Positions 22,166 to 34,308 of a stretch of DNA of 64,000 bases are shown here, piece by piece (the stretch's first letter is position 1; every line of letters begins with the position of its first letter). Origin of the DNA: Xenopus tropicalis (Eukaryota > Chordata > Amphibia > Anura > Pipidae); contig NC_030680.2 of the NCBI RefSeq assembly GCF_000004195.4, forward strand, positions 144,625,545-144,689,544. Reading direction: 5' to 3'. The translations under genes were made by a program, and so were the position numbers. The notes under the pieces are model-generated. The model searched no databases. It had not been told where the DNA came from and saw nothing but the letters and a program-made list of their open reading frames with translations.

Positions 22166-22465
22166 ATTTTATAAGGGCAAAAACCCACAGGGCCACTTAG
22201 TAGGAGCACAAAACGCCAGAAAATACCCTGCCATAATTGTCTCCACGTGTGTTTTAGCAGAGGCAATTCTCAGTATTGTCTATGGCAGGGGATTTTCTGG
22301 CGTTTAGTAGCCGTGACAAGTAGCGGTCTTCATACTTACAGTGAAGACACACAGAGCTACTTAGTAGCAGCTACTTGTCACGGCTACTAAATCCAGAAAG
22401 CCAGGGGATTTTCTGATGCTTAGTAGCCATGACACGTAGCTGCTACTAAGTATCTCTGCACCTAA
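22166..22465. mobile_element. TTAGGGTGAAGACACA-family MITE, rearranged
   Basis: It contains CAGAGGCAATTCTCAGTATTGTCTATGGCAGGGG, TTTAGTAGCCGTGACAAGTAGC, then an inverted start CAGTGAAGACACACAGAGCTACTTAGTAGCAGCTAC and a further right half. The ends are eroded (ATAAGGGCAAAAACCCACAGG). Probably two overlapping insertions. Confidence 0.75.
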
Positions 22466-23770
22466 TGTACTTGGGGTTGCATGTAGCCAATATATCTCTA
22501 TATAATGCTTAGGGTGCCAGTTCCCACTGTTTGTTCAATTTATTTCTCTGGCTATACAGCTAAGGAATATGGGAAGGGATATGGAAGACTGTGGCTTGAA
22601 AATAATGGAGACTCAGGCAAGGCTGAAACTGCAAGTCAATAACACCTTCATAAAAAACCAGGTGGGAGAGCAAACCGAAAATAATCATATTTCCACCTAT
22701 TAATATTTATACTACTGTACATACAGATTAAAACCAAAGCTGAATGCATACAGTGTCCCATTGTGTTAGTCTAGTAATAAATATAATATATTTCCATGTT
22801 AATAGCAGCTGTAAATTCCCTCTGTTTGACCGTAAATTCCCTGCTTTTGGCAAAGACTAATGCTTTCTGAACCCAACGGCAATGAAACGGCTCTCACTGT
22901 GGCTCTTGGTTTTGTTCCCAATCGGATCGGCATTACATTCAGTTCCATGCAATTCACCTTGTTAACAAGGCCCCGAGTTAAATAAAGCCGTCACGGGCTT
23001 TTGCCGCTATGAATAGGCCGTTACCGGTGTCACTTACAGGGAGCAATGAGCTTTAGGAATGGGGGTCCCTTCAATAGAAAGGGTGATGGGATTTATAACT
23101 GCTTCCCAATGGCACCTCCATTAATCCGAGGTCACTTCCAATAAAATGGGAGAAATGACTATCGAGATAATAAAGTCCCATTATAAAGGGGTCTCCAGTA
23201 ATCCGTCACTTCGAATTTAACTCTTTAAAGCGCCCCCAGTGGCGTATCCATTTCAGCCTTTGCCGTAGGCCAAAACGGATTGAGGATAAACACAGCGGTG
23301 GCGAAGTATGTGGGTTAATTCCTAATTATAGTACCTGAGCCTCCTCGGAGGGGCCCGAAGTTTATTTCTTTTTAAGTGTGGCTTGTAGCGGCTCGCTAAT
23401 CTGCTCGAGAGGAGCTCAAAGGGCTTCTTGATGCTTTTATTGGGACTGGAATCGACGCCTCAATGGGGGCTTTGTCCCCGACTCCAATTGTGTTAGTGGG
23501 AAAGCCGGTTACTGTTTATGGAACTGGAGACCTTTAAATGGGGACTGACTTTTCCTTTTCTGTCGGGCGGCTTTCGGTGGTACTTGACATGCTGGAACTG
23601 TCAACGAAGCTATTCAGGGAAAAGGGATCTCTTATTTTGTTTATCCACAGACGGAGCCCTAAATACCCCGTTAGCAGTTCCACGTTTCCTGCTAAACATT
23701 CAGCAAATTGGGAAATACACACGGAGGGAGGAGCGTCCCTCGACCCCAAAGTATGTTATAGAGAGTGCTA
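22466..23770. other. Long unique island, candidate conserved non-coding DNA
   Basis: 1.3 kb without repeat signatures, moderately CpG-containing around 22860-23480 (CGGATCGGCATTACATTCAG, GTAGCGGCTCGCTAATCTGCTCGAG). Short frames near 23520-23790 overlap on both strands and are not convincing. Only cross-species alignment could show conservation. Confidence 0.3.
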
Positions 23771-24085
23771 TTCCAAAATAATTCTCAATTAGTCTTCTTT
23801 TTTTATTATTGGTGGTTTTTGAATTATTTTGCAACTCTCCAGTTTGGAATTTTAGCAGCTATATGGTTGCTAGGGTCCAAATTACACTAGCGACCAGCCA
23901 GTGGTTCAAATGAAAAACTGGAATATGAATAGAGGGGGGCTGAATAGAAAGATTAGTTATAAAAAGTAACAATAACAATGAAATTGCAGCCACACAGAGC
24001 GATAGTTTTTTAGCTGCCGGGGTCAGTGACCCCCATTTGAAAGCTGGAAAGAGGCAGAAGGAGAAAGCTAATAATTCAGATATTC
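23771..24085. mobile_element. T2-type MITE, reverse form, incomplete
   Basis: Carries GGTTGCTAGGGTCCAAATTACACTAGCGACC in the middle and GGGGTCAGTGACCCCCATTTGAAAGCTGGAAAGAGGC towards the right, the reverse of other copies. The right terminal repeat is absent and the left is weak. Confidence 0.8.
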
Positions 24086-24418
24086 AATATTCCTTTAATG
24101 CATCTCTGGTTCCAAGACTGGGAATTTTCAGGACTGGAAGAGGAGTGTGCTTTCCCAATCTCGCCCACACCCAACCTAAATCCATTGTGGTTTCCCAGAT
24201 TTCAACCCAAACCTACCCGCAAGTCGCAGGGATTTTAGGTCAACCCACACTGGCTAGTAGCTACCTGCCAATGGGCTACATATTGGGCCGGCAGGCCAGT
24301 AGGAGAGGGTGTCAATCTGATTCCATTGGTCATCTGGTTATTGGAAGAATCTACCATTTTGTGTGTGGAGGGGGGGAATAGAAAAATATCAGATAATGCC
24401 CCTACACACAATATATAG
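24086..24418. other. Non-repetitive stretch
   Basis: A 114-codon + strand frame (24037-24381) begins inside the T2 MITE and has no recognised pattern. Nothing else is seen. Confidence 0.4.
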
Positions 24419-25528
24419 TACAGGTATAGGACGCGTTATCCAGAATGCTTGGGACCAAGGGTATTCCGGATAAGGGGTCCGTAAATTGGATCTCTGTATC
24501 TTAAGTCTACTAAAAAATCAATAAAATTAAACCCAGTAGGATTGTTTTGCCTCCAATAAGGATTAATTATATCATAGTTGGGATCAAGTACAGGTACTGT
24601 TTTATTATTACAGAGAAAAGGGAATCATTTAACCATTAAATAAACCCAATAGGGCTGTTCTGCCCCAATAAGGGGTAATTATATCTTAGTTGGGATCAAG
24701 TACAGGTACTGTTTTATTATTACAGAGAAAAGGGAATCATTTAACCATTAAATAAACCCAATAGGGCTGTTCTGCCCCAATAAGGGGTAATTATATCTTA
24801 GTTGGGATCAAGTACAGGTACTGTTTTATTATTACAGAGAAAAGGGAATCATTTAACCATGAAATAAACCCAATAGGGCTGTTCTGCCCCCAATAAGGGG
24901 TAATTATATCTTAGTTGGGATCAAGTACAGGTACTGTTTTATTATTACAGAGAAAAGGGAATCATTTAACCATGAAATAAACCCAATAGGGCTGTTCTGC
25001 CCCCAATAAGGGGTAATTATATCTTAGTTGGGATCAAGTACAGGTACTGTTTTATTATTACAGAGAAAAGGGAATCATTTAACCATTAAATAAACCCAAT
25101 AGGGCTGTTCTGCCCCCAATAAGGGGTAATTGTATCTTAGTTGGGATCAAGTACAGGTACTGTTTTATTATTACAGAGAAAAGGGAATCATTTAACCATT
25201 AAATAAACCCAATAGGTCTGTTCTGCCCCAATAAGGGGTAATTATATCTTGGTTGGGATCAGTTACAGGTACTGTGTTATTATTACAGAGAAAAGGGAAT
25301 CATTTAACCATTAAATAAACCCAATAGGGCTGTTTTGCCTCCAATAAGGATTAATTATATCTTAGTTGGGATCAAATACAATGTTCTGTTTTAATATTAC
25401 AGAGAAAAATGAAATCCATTTTAAAAATCAGAATTATTTGATAAAAATGAAGCCTATGGGAGACAGGCTTTCCGTAATTCGGATCTTTCTGGATAACAGG
25501 TTTCCGGATAATGGATCCCATACCTGTA
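24419..25528 (+). mobile_element. CAGGTATRGG-ended MITE with internal 112-113 bp tandem repeat (copy 2, 8 units)
   Basis: The left end TA-CAGGTATAGGACGCGTTATCCAGAATGC and right end GGATCCCATACCTG-TA are present. GGATCAAG-type starts lie at 24581, 24693, 24805, 24918, 25031, 25144, 25256 and 25369. The first and last units are more diverged than the middle ones, as expected if exchange homogenises the interior. Confidence 0.93.
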
Positions 25529-26647
25529 CATGTAATCAGCTGACTTGAGGGCTATGTAGCTGCAATCGCAGATCCTTCAGACCTGAACATGTTTGGGCTT
25601 TTGGTGTATAAAAGGTCCTCGGTGAATCTTGTAGTTTCACATTATCTCATTAATCTGCCTCCAGCCTAGGTTCAGATATAGCTGCTGCATGGATAGCCTT
25701 TATGTGCCAGTAACCTTGCAGCCGGTGACCCTAGCAACCGTAAGTTGAAGTGAGATCTCACTCATTTTTTACAATGTATCTTGTAGCAATCACTCAACTT
25801 TTACCTGGTGTTTCTGTGATTTATTTTGGGGGTGATTGTTATGTCAGAGATATACATTATACATTCTGTAGCCCTCCAGCTGTTTAGCAATACATTGTTG
25901 AGCCATTTGTGGGATGTTGGGAGGAACATCCCTGATGTAGGTGCTGAAAATAAATTGGGGTGCTGGTAACCCGGAGCCAATGCCTGTCGGGTTCTGTTCA
26001 GATGAGGGAAGTTCCTGCTGGAACCGAACCACCCTGGGGATGTAGGAGCAAAATGCTATATATTAGCCTTAGCAATTTCAATAGGGGGTTATTCCCTGGG
26101 CCGAGCTGGGGATCCCCCCGAGTGCCACTGCCCATAACCTAGCAGGTGCATGCTGTGGGCACCGGTTACTGCCCCGGTTGCTGCTGTGTTTGGCTCAGTG
26201 CCCCGTGTAGTCTGACTCCATACAAAAGCCTGGGCGCGGTGCTTCCTTCTTGCTACGGGGGAAATGAAAAAGGTTCTGAGCTTCCGATCTACTAAAAATA
26301 CTTGGGATTAAATTTCAAGCACTGAGGCAGTGGGGTTATTAGAAGTTACTGTACCGAATAGCAAATTCATTTCAGCCCCCACCCCCTAAATTTTAGAAAT
26401 AAGGCATTTTTCAAATACATATAAAATAGCTTAGCAGTAAGTGCCCCTCTGCCCCCCCAGCAGTCACAGGATCTGCTTTATCCATAGTTGCACCCTGGCA
26501 CTAAGGGCTTGCACATAATCTGATGCATCAATTCAGGCAAAAGGCACCATTTATCTAAATAGAAGCTACAACTCCATAGGCAGAGGGCGATTTTTGTGTT
26601 TGGTGGCTTTTCTACATCAATTCCTTCATACTATCCCAGGGCAGTTT
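25529..26647. other. Non-repetitive stretch
   Basis: No arrays or paired terminal repeats. Short frames on both strands are unremarkable. Confidence 0.4.
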
Positions 26648-28876
26648 CATGTATAATACACACAGCAGGATAAATACAGTGCAAATTCCATGTATAATAC
26701 CCCAGAACCCACAGCAGGATAAATACAGTGCCAATTCCATGTATAATACCCCAGAACAAATGGCAGGATAAATACAGTGCCAATTCCATGTATAATACCC
26801 CAGAACAAATGGCAGGATAAATACAGTGCCAATTCCATGTATAATACCCCCAGAACCCACAGCAGGATAAATACAGTGCCAATTCCATGTATAATACCCC
26901 AGAACCCACAGCAGGATAAATACAGTGCCAATTCCATGTATAATACCCCAGAACCCACAGCAGGATAAATACAGTGCCAATTCCATGTATAATACCCCAG
27001 AACCCACAGCAGGATAAATACAGTGCCAATTCCATGTATAATACCCCAGAACCCACAGCAGGATAAATACAGTGCCAATTCCATGTATAATACCCCAGAA
27101 CCCACAGCAGGATAAATACAGTGCCAATTCCATGTATAATACCCCAGCACACATGTAGTATAAATACAGGGCCAATTCCATGTATAATACCCCAGAACCC
27201 ACAGCAGGATAAATACATGCCAATTCCATGTATAATACCCCAGAACCCACAGCAGGATAAATACAGTGCCAATTCCATGTATAATACCCCAGAACCCACA
27301 GCAGGATAAATACAGTGCCAATTCCATGTATAATACCCCAGAACCCACAGCAGGATAAATACAGTGCCAATTCCATGTATAATACCCCAGCACACATGTA
27401 GTATAAATACAGGGCCAATTCCATGTATAATACCCCAGAACCCACAGCAGGATAAATACATGCCAATTCCATGTATAATACCCCAGAACCCACAGCAGGA
27501 TAAATACAGTGCCAATTCCATGTATAATACCCCAGAACCCACAGCAGGATAAATACAGTGCCAATTCCATGTATAATACCCCAGAACCCACAGCAGGATA
27601 AATACAGTGCCAATTCCATGTATAATACCCCAGCACACATGTAGTATAAATACAGGGCCAATTCCATGTATAATACCCCAGAACCCACAGCAGGATAAAT
27701 ACATGCCAATTCCATGTATAATACCCCAGAACCCACAGCAGGATAAATACAGCACCAATTCCATGTATAATACCCCAGAACCCACAGCAGGATAAATACA
27801 GTGCCAATTCCATGTATAATACCCCAGCACACATGTAGTATAAATACAGGGCCAATTCCATGTATAATACCCCAGAACCCACAGCAGGATAAATACATGC
27901 CAATTCCATGTATAATACCCCAGAACACACAGCGGGATAAATACAGTGCCAATTCCATGTATAATACCCCAGAACCCACAGCAGGATAAATACAGCACCA
28001 ATTCCATGTATAATACCCCAGAACCCACAGCAGGATAAATACAGCACCAATTCCATGTATAATACCCCAGAACACATTTAGTATAAATACAGTGCCAATT
28101 CCATGTATAATACCCCAGAACCCACAGCAGGATAAATACAGTGCCAATTCCATGTATAATACCCCAGAACCCACAGCAGGATAAATACAGCACCAATTCC
28201 ATGTATAATACCCCAGAACACATTTAGTATAAATACAGTGCCAATTCCATGTATAATACCCCAGAACACATTTAGTATAAATACAGTGCCAATTCCATGT
28301 ATAATACCCCAGAACACATTTAGTATAAATACAGTGCCAATTCCATGTATAATACCCCAGAACACACAGCAGGATAAATACAGTACCAATTCCATGTATA
28401 ATACCCCAGAACACACATCAGATAAATACAGTGCCAATTCCATGTATAATACCCCAGAACACACAGCAGGATAAATACAGTGCCAATTGCATGTATAATA
28501 CCCCAGAACACATTTAGTATAAATACAGTGCCAATTCCATGTATAATACCCCAGAACACACAGCAGATAAATACAGTGCCAATTCCATGTATAAGACCCC
28601 AGAACCCACAGCGGGATAAATACAGTGCCAATTCCATGTATAATACCCCAGAACACACAGCAGATAAATACAGTGCCAATTCCATGTATAATACCCCAGA
28701 ACCCACAGCGGGATAAATACAGTGCCAATTCCATGTATAATACCCCAGAACACATTTAGTATAAATACAGTGCCAATTACATGTATAATACCCCAGAACA
28801 CACAGCAGATAAATACAGTGCCAATTCCATGTATAATACCCGAGAATACATTTAGTATAAATACAGCACCAATTTA
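26648..28876 (-). repeat. 49-bp minisatellite, about 46 units, with higher-order repeats
   Basis: The unit CCAATTCCATGTATAATACCCCAGAACCCACAGCAGGATAAATACAGTG (+ strand reading) has a basic step of 49. A variant unit with CACACATGTAGTATAAATACAGGG occurs at about 27147, 27390, 27633 and 27827, giving a five-unit higher-order step of 243 bp (then 194). The 3' third mixes units with ACACATTTAGTATAAATAC. The minus strand is open in all three frames for 476-600 codons, because the unit has no stop in any minus frame and 49 is not a multiple of 3. There is no start context or family match to suggest a real protein. Confidence 0.97.
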
Positions 28877-29482
28877 CTGCCTGGGCAGGGCCCTCTTCCA
28901 TAAGAAACACACCTGCCTGGGGTCCTTTGTTGTAGATAACCACACTGCCATAAAGTATAGGAAACAGCTCCCCCCAGTGGCTTTATATGTTGTTATCCCT
29001 TAAAGACACAAGGGGGCTGCTATAACAAGCTCTGACTCAGTATTAGCATTATGTTCCTTCAAACTCTTCTTTCATGAGAGGCGAATGCGCTGCTGAACCC
29101 AGATGATTCATGCATTCTTAAGAGAAGAGCAGAACCATAAACATCCCCCTTTCCTCATTACTAAATCCCCTGCAGATTTCACTCTTCTGACTTGATTATT
29201 TTTCTGAGCAAACACAACAGTGTCTTTGTTTTTCTTTAGCAGCGATGCCGGCTAATATTGGCCCCAGACCATTAATAAACCATTACGCTTCAGCTGTAAA
29301 TCAGTGGGCCTTGTAACCTACATGCATGTGAGGGCCTGATACCTAAACAAACCAGTTTCCCCACTCTGAGATTTATTTGTATGATACAATGGAGTGAAAT
29401 ACAAACAATATGAGCCCTGTGACGTCGCTCCTGGGCAATCACAACTATTTTTTACATGTATCTAGGATAGATACCTACAAGG
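28877..29482. other. Non-repetitive stretch
   Basis: Unique sequence between two arrays. No terminal repeats or exon-like segments recognised. Confidence 0.4.
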
Positions 29483-30245
29483 CAAGGGGAAAGTGTTGGA
29501 GGGGTTACTGCCTGCCCTGCTCTCATTTCCCTACAGAAATAGGGGTTGGTAGCACTAGGTAGGTACCTAATATATAGGGGCAGAGACAGGGGAAAGTGTT
29601 GGAAGGGTTACTGCCTGCCCTGCTCTCATTTCCCTACAGAAATAGGGGTTGGTAGCACTAGGTAGGTACCTAATATATAGGGGCAGAGACAGGGGAAAGT
29701 GTTGGAAGGGTTACTGCCTGCCCTGCTCTCATTTCCCTACAGAAATAGGGGTTGGTAGCACTAGGTAGGTACCTAATATATAGGGGCAGAGACAGGGGAA
29801 AGTGTTGGAAGGGTTACTGCCTGCCCTGCTCTCATTTCCCTACAGAAATAGGGGTTGGTAGCACTAGGTAGGTACCTAATATATAGGGGCAGAGACAGGG
29901 GGAAGTGTTGGAAGGGTTACTGCCTGCTCTGCTCTCATTTCCCTACAGAAATAGGGGTTGGTAGCACTAGGTAGGTACCTAATATATAGGGGCAGAGACA
30001 GGGGAAAGTGTTGGAAGGGTTACTGCCTGCTCTGCTCTCATTTCCCTACAGAAATAGGGGTTGGTAGCACTAGGTAGGTACCTAATATATAGGGACAGAG
30101 ACAGGGGAAAGTGTTGGAAGGGTTACTGCCTGCCCTGCTCTCATTTCCCTACAGAAATAGGGGTTGGTAGCACTAGGTAGGTACCTAATATATAGGGGCA
30201 GAGACAGGGGAAAGTGTTGGAAGGGTTACTGCCTGCTCTGCTTCC
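29483..30245 (+). repeat. 103-bp minisatellite, about 7.4 units
   Basis: GTGTTGGA recurs at 29493, 29596, 29699, 29802, 29905, 30008, 30111 and 30214, a constant 103-bp step. The unit includes TTTCCCTACAGAAATAGGGG and TAGGTAGGTACCTAATATATAGGGG. Units differ by only a few bases. Confidence 0.97.
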
Positions 30246-30878
30246 ATTTTCCCTAAAGCAATAGGAAGATTGTGGACGTAAAGTGTAACACTCTGCTAGC
30301 TGAGCTATTGTTGGCTATTTCGGGCAGTTTTATACATGACAGTGATATATGGACTTAATTCAAACCCCCCTGAATGTGTAAAGCATATTATATACCATTA
30401 ATTTAGTCCCAGTGATGTGTCAGATATATTTCCATGGCTGCGGCTGAACTATGAACTCTGAATAATCCTTCATCATCAGGTAACACAAACTAATCACTAT
30501 TTAGGGCTACAGGCCTTGGCACTAAGGGCTCTAACATCCAGTCTGCAGGGGGCAATGGGGGCAATGGGGGGGTTGGTATCTGGCAATAAATTCTCATTTG
30601 TTTTCACAGACCCACAGAGATCAGTTTTTCCACGGCAGGTTTTATGGAAGTCAGAAAATGTGGCCCCTAAATGTAGAGGGGCCCCTGGGAGAACTAAACC
30701 CTAAAAACAAATATAGCTAGAAATGCTGTATTTTATATACTGAGCTTAATGCGCCAGCCTATAGTAGTAATGATCCAGGCCTTCAAAACTCAGGAGCTCC
30801 CCATCTTGGATTTTGCTAGGGGAGTCAGTGGCATTGCACATGCTCAGTGTGCTCGGGGCAGCTGTTGAAAAATAAAGT
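30246..30878. other. Non-repetitive stretch
   Basis: Nothing recognised beyond short frames (for example 62 codons at 30516-30704) without support. Confidence 0.4.
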
Positions 30879-31330
30879 TAAAGGGGACATATTATGTGAA
30901 AAACAATATTGTGCCAATTAATTGTACTCATCTAAATATAGAATGAATATGCTTTATAAATTTGTGCTTTGGGTAGGGTTTTATTGATTTTTTTTCCACA
31001 AACCCCATTGGTCCCGCCCATCTGTTCTACTTCCTGCTGCCTCTTTTCCCAGCCTGTGCCGGTGGCACTCAGCACACTGCACTGTATGAGCCAATCAGCA
31101 CCTAGCTGACCTGAACTGCAGCTTATCTTATGTGATTGCAGACCTGTGATTGGCTATCCCCCTCCTACTGTGCTTCTGGCAAGGGATGTTAGGACACACC
31201 CACCCCTCATTTGAAACACAGACAGGGACCTGAGAGGATCTATAGGGAGCTCCAATAAAGGGGCCATTTTTACAGATAGGATTCATTTTTAGAGTACTAT
31301 GTGCTACTAATCAGTATTATTATCCTTATA
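30879..31330 (+). mobile_element. TTAAAGGGGACATATTATGTG-type dispersed element
   Basis: It begins GTTAAAGGGGACATATTATGTGAAAAAC, a TTAA-AGGGG type end shared by frog elements. The inside has CCAATCAGCACCTAGCTGAC and GTGATTGGCTATCCCCC. A matching right end was not found, so the right limit is approximate. Confidence 0.5.
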
Positions 31331-31466
31331 TATTGACATATATATATACAGTATATTGTGCACTGATGCCTAAGCCCAGGTAAGTGACAGCAGCCCAGAG
31401 TATGTGCAGTAAATCAGCAGAAAAGAAGATGGGGGGCTACAGGGGGCATGTTTGGGGGCACAGACT

Positions 31467-31904
31467 TTCCTTCCTTCCTTTCTTCCTAACTTCCTTCCTT
31501 CCGTTCTTTTTTTTATTCTTTCTTTCTTTTTTTCTTTCTTTCTTTCTTCCTTCCTAACTTCCTTCCTTCCTAACATCTTTCCTTCCTTTCTTCCTAACTT
31601 CCTTCCTTTCTTCCTAACTTCCTTCCTTCCTTCCTAACTTCCTTCCTTTCTTCCTAACTTCCTTTCTTCCTAACTTCCTTCCTTCCTTCCTAACTTCCTT
31701 CCTTCCTTCCTAACTTCCTTCCTTCCTTCCTAACTTCCTTCCTTCCTAACTTCTTTCCTTCCTTTCTTCCTAACTTCCTTCCTTTCTTCCTAACTTCCTT
31801 CCTTCCTTCCTAACTTCCTTCCTTTCTTCCTAACTTCCTTTCTTCCTAACTTCCTTCCTTCCTTCCTTCCTTCCTTCCTTCCTTCCTTCCTTCCTTCCTT
31901 CCTT
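31467..31904 (+). repeat. Pyrimidine simple repeat, (TTCC)n with TTCCTAAC variants
   Basis: Continuous C/T-rich run of TTCC, TTTC and TTCCTAAC units, ending in a pure (TTCC)n tract at 31851-31904. One strand is nearly all pyrimidine, so triplex-forming potential is high. Frames through it encode only low-complexity peptide. Confidence 0.97.
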
Positions 31905-33028
31905 GACTTTAGGAAAAGTAAAATGGAAGACAAGCTCAGTTTATCAACAAGGCATAGTTATCCTTTACTAATGTTTTGGAGTGATTTCATGCTGATTTCA
32001 GGAGCATTAATTCTATGATATTCTACGCTGAGACTCTCAGTACATTTTAGCTCCCTATTATAAACCCTGTTCAAATGTCCAATGCGCTGCCGGGGCAACA
32101 GGGTTTGTACAAGGAGCGAAACAAAGGGCCAACATTCCTTTATCCCGTGAAGCTTAAACACGCGGATATATTTACTTTACCTTAAGGGACGCCATTCGCC
32201 GTGGCCGGAGAGTCTACGTGCCGAGTCGCATCTGGAACTCAGTAGAGATCTCTGTTTATCTTTCAGTGGGGCAAAGGCTGAATGGGCTGCAGGGAGTTAC
32301 TGCTTTTTTTACCCACATTCTTTCCCTGAATATCTGCGTAATTGCGCCCGCCAGATACAGGAGGTGAAATGATTTGTCACGGATAGGGAGCTGGGTTAAA
32401 CATGTGACCCAAGGGGTGGCACATTAAGCCCTAAAGGCTCTGTATTGAGATCATGTGGGTTCTGGCCAATGCCAGGGGGCTGCTGTAAGCTGCCATAGAC
32501 AGTCAATATTTATTGGGCCGGTGGGGGGCAGTTTTGGCCTCTGTGTACTTGGATTACAAGGGCCTCTTTTGAGTACCAGTCCAGACCAGGCTGTAGGCCT
32601 ATAAACATTCCAATATCATGCCCAAGCTCTCTGTATAACATAATAGTGTGCCCCCCAAACGTATGAAGTAGGTGCCACCTATCCAGAATGTTTTATGATG
32701 TCATAGAACACAATTGTAATAAATAGTGGAGGTAATGTGCATTTTAGTTCATCCGTGACTGGTGATGTCATTTGTCATGGGTTTTATGTCTGATGTCATC
32801 AGGACAATATTTAGGGGTGTATCCTATCTACCAGATATGGGGGGGGGTTCAATTTAATCGAATTTAAACATATGAAATGTTTATTTGGTGCACAAGATAA
32901 TCATAGATTTAGACAATTTTTTTTAAAAATGAACCATAAGAACAGAGGTACCTCAGTGCTCCATGGTCCCTGAGCTCCTCCCTTCTTACCCGTTTTGGAT
33001 CATTGGATGCTTTATCAAAGGAGCTTTG
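31905..33028. other. Unique island
   Basis: No repeat signature. The part at 31960-32400 is moderately CpG-containing. Nothing specific is supported. Confidence 0.35.
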
Positions 33029-33910
33029 TACAGGTATAAGATCCATTACCCGGAAACCCATTATCCAGAAAACTCCAAATTATGGGAAGGCCATCTCCCC
33101 TAGACTCCATTTTAATCAGATTTTTAAAAATTATATCCTTTATATCTGTAATAATAGAACAGGGCCTTGTACTTGATCCCAACTAAGATATAATTACCCC
33201 TTATTGGGGGCAGAACAGCCCTATTGGGTTTATTTCATGGTTAAATGATTCCCTTTTCTCTGTAATAATAAAACAGTACCTGTACTTGATCCCAACTAAG
33301 ATATAATTACCCCTTATTGGGGGCAGAACAGCCCTATTGGGTTTATTTCATGGTTAAATGATTCCCTTTTCTCTGTAATAATAAAACAGTACCTGTACTT
33401 GATCCCAACTAAGATATAATTACCCCTTATTGGGGGCAGAACAGCCCTATTGGGTTTATTTAATGGTTAAATGATTCCCTTTTCTCTGTAATAATAAAAC
33501 AGTACCTGTACTTGATCCCAACTAAGATATAATTACCCCTTATTGGGGGCAGAACAGCCCTATTGGGTTTATTTCATGGTTAAATGATTCCCTTTTCTCT
33601 GTAATAATAAAACAGTACCTGTACTTGATCCCAACTAAGATATAATTACCCCTTATTGGGGCAGAACAGCCCTATTGGGTTTATTTCATGGTTAAATGAT
33701 TCCCTTTTCTCTGTAATAATAAAACAGTACCTGTACTTGATCCCAACTAAGATATAATTACCCCTTATTGGGGGCAGAACAGCCTATTGGGTTTATTTAA
33801 TGGTTAAATGATTCCCTTTTCTCTGTAATAATAAAACAGTACCTGTACTTGATCCCATCCAAGAAATAATTAATCCTTTTTGGAGGCAAAATAATCCTAC
33901 TGGATTTCAA
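33029..33910 (-). mobile_element. CAGGTATRGG-ended MITE, reverse copy 3, head end lost
   Basis: The left end TA-CAGGTATAAGATCCATTACCCGGAAACCC corresponds to the tail end of forward copies. Seven units follow (TACTTGATCCCA from about 33171 to 33847, steps of 112-113). The sequence enters the head region (CCTTTTTGGAGGCAAAATAATCCTACTGG) and stops, so the expected CAGGTAT terminus is missing. Confidence 0.9.
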
Positions 33911-34086
33911 GATAAAAAGTCCCATAATTATATAGCAACTTCCAGTGGTTCAGACATGGTGGCCAGCAGTTCCATGGAGCAGGGCTGTTTAGGGTAGACA
34001 GGAGGGCCCTATGGATAACGTGTGGGTTTAGTTCTCCTTTAATCTGGTGCTAGTTGCATAGCGCAGCATTCTCCTTGAGCGGTAAG

Positions 34087-34308
34087 GGGGTACGGTTGCC
34101 ACCTCTCCTGCACAGAAACTCCAGGCAGGGTGTGATGTCACTGGGCGGGGCAGTGATGTCACAGGAGTGGGCCTCTGATGTCATGAGGCAGGGCTATGAC
34201 AAGGCAAATGGTGATTGGACAATCGCCGCATCAATCTTGGACAATCCTGCCCTGCCAAATTGGAAAACTAGGCTGTCCAGGTCAAAACCAGACAGATGGC
34301 AACCCTAC
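34087..34308. mobile_element. GGGTTGCCACC-type MITE
   Basis: The left end GGTACGGTTGCCACCTCTCC and right end CAGATGGCAACCCTACG are inverted. The inside has GTGATGTCACTGGGCGGGGCAGTGATGTCAC. A relative lies at 51200-51418. The 95-codon frame across it is incidental. Confidence 0.7.

Noticed and set aside
26612..28414. 600-codon minus-strand reading frame
   Set aside because: It lies entirely in the 49-bp tandem array, whose unit lacks stops in all minus frames. The peptide is a rotating low-complexity repeat and two other frames are equally open.
26648..28876. CRISPR-like regular repeats
   Set aside because: There are no unique spacers; units are contiguous, and the sequence is vertebrate.
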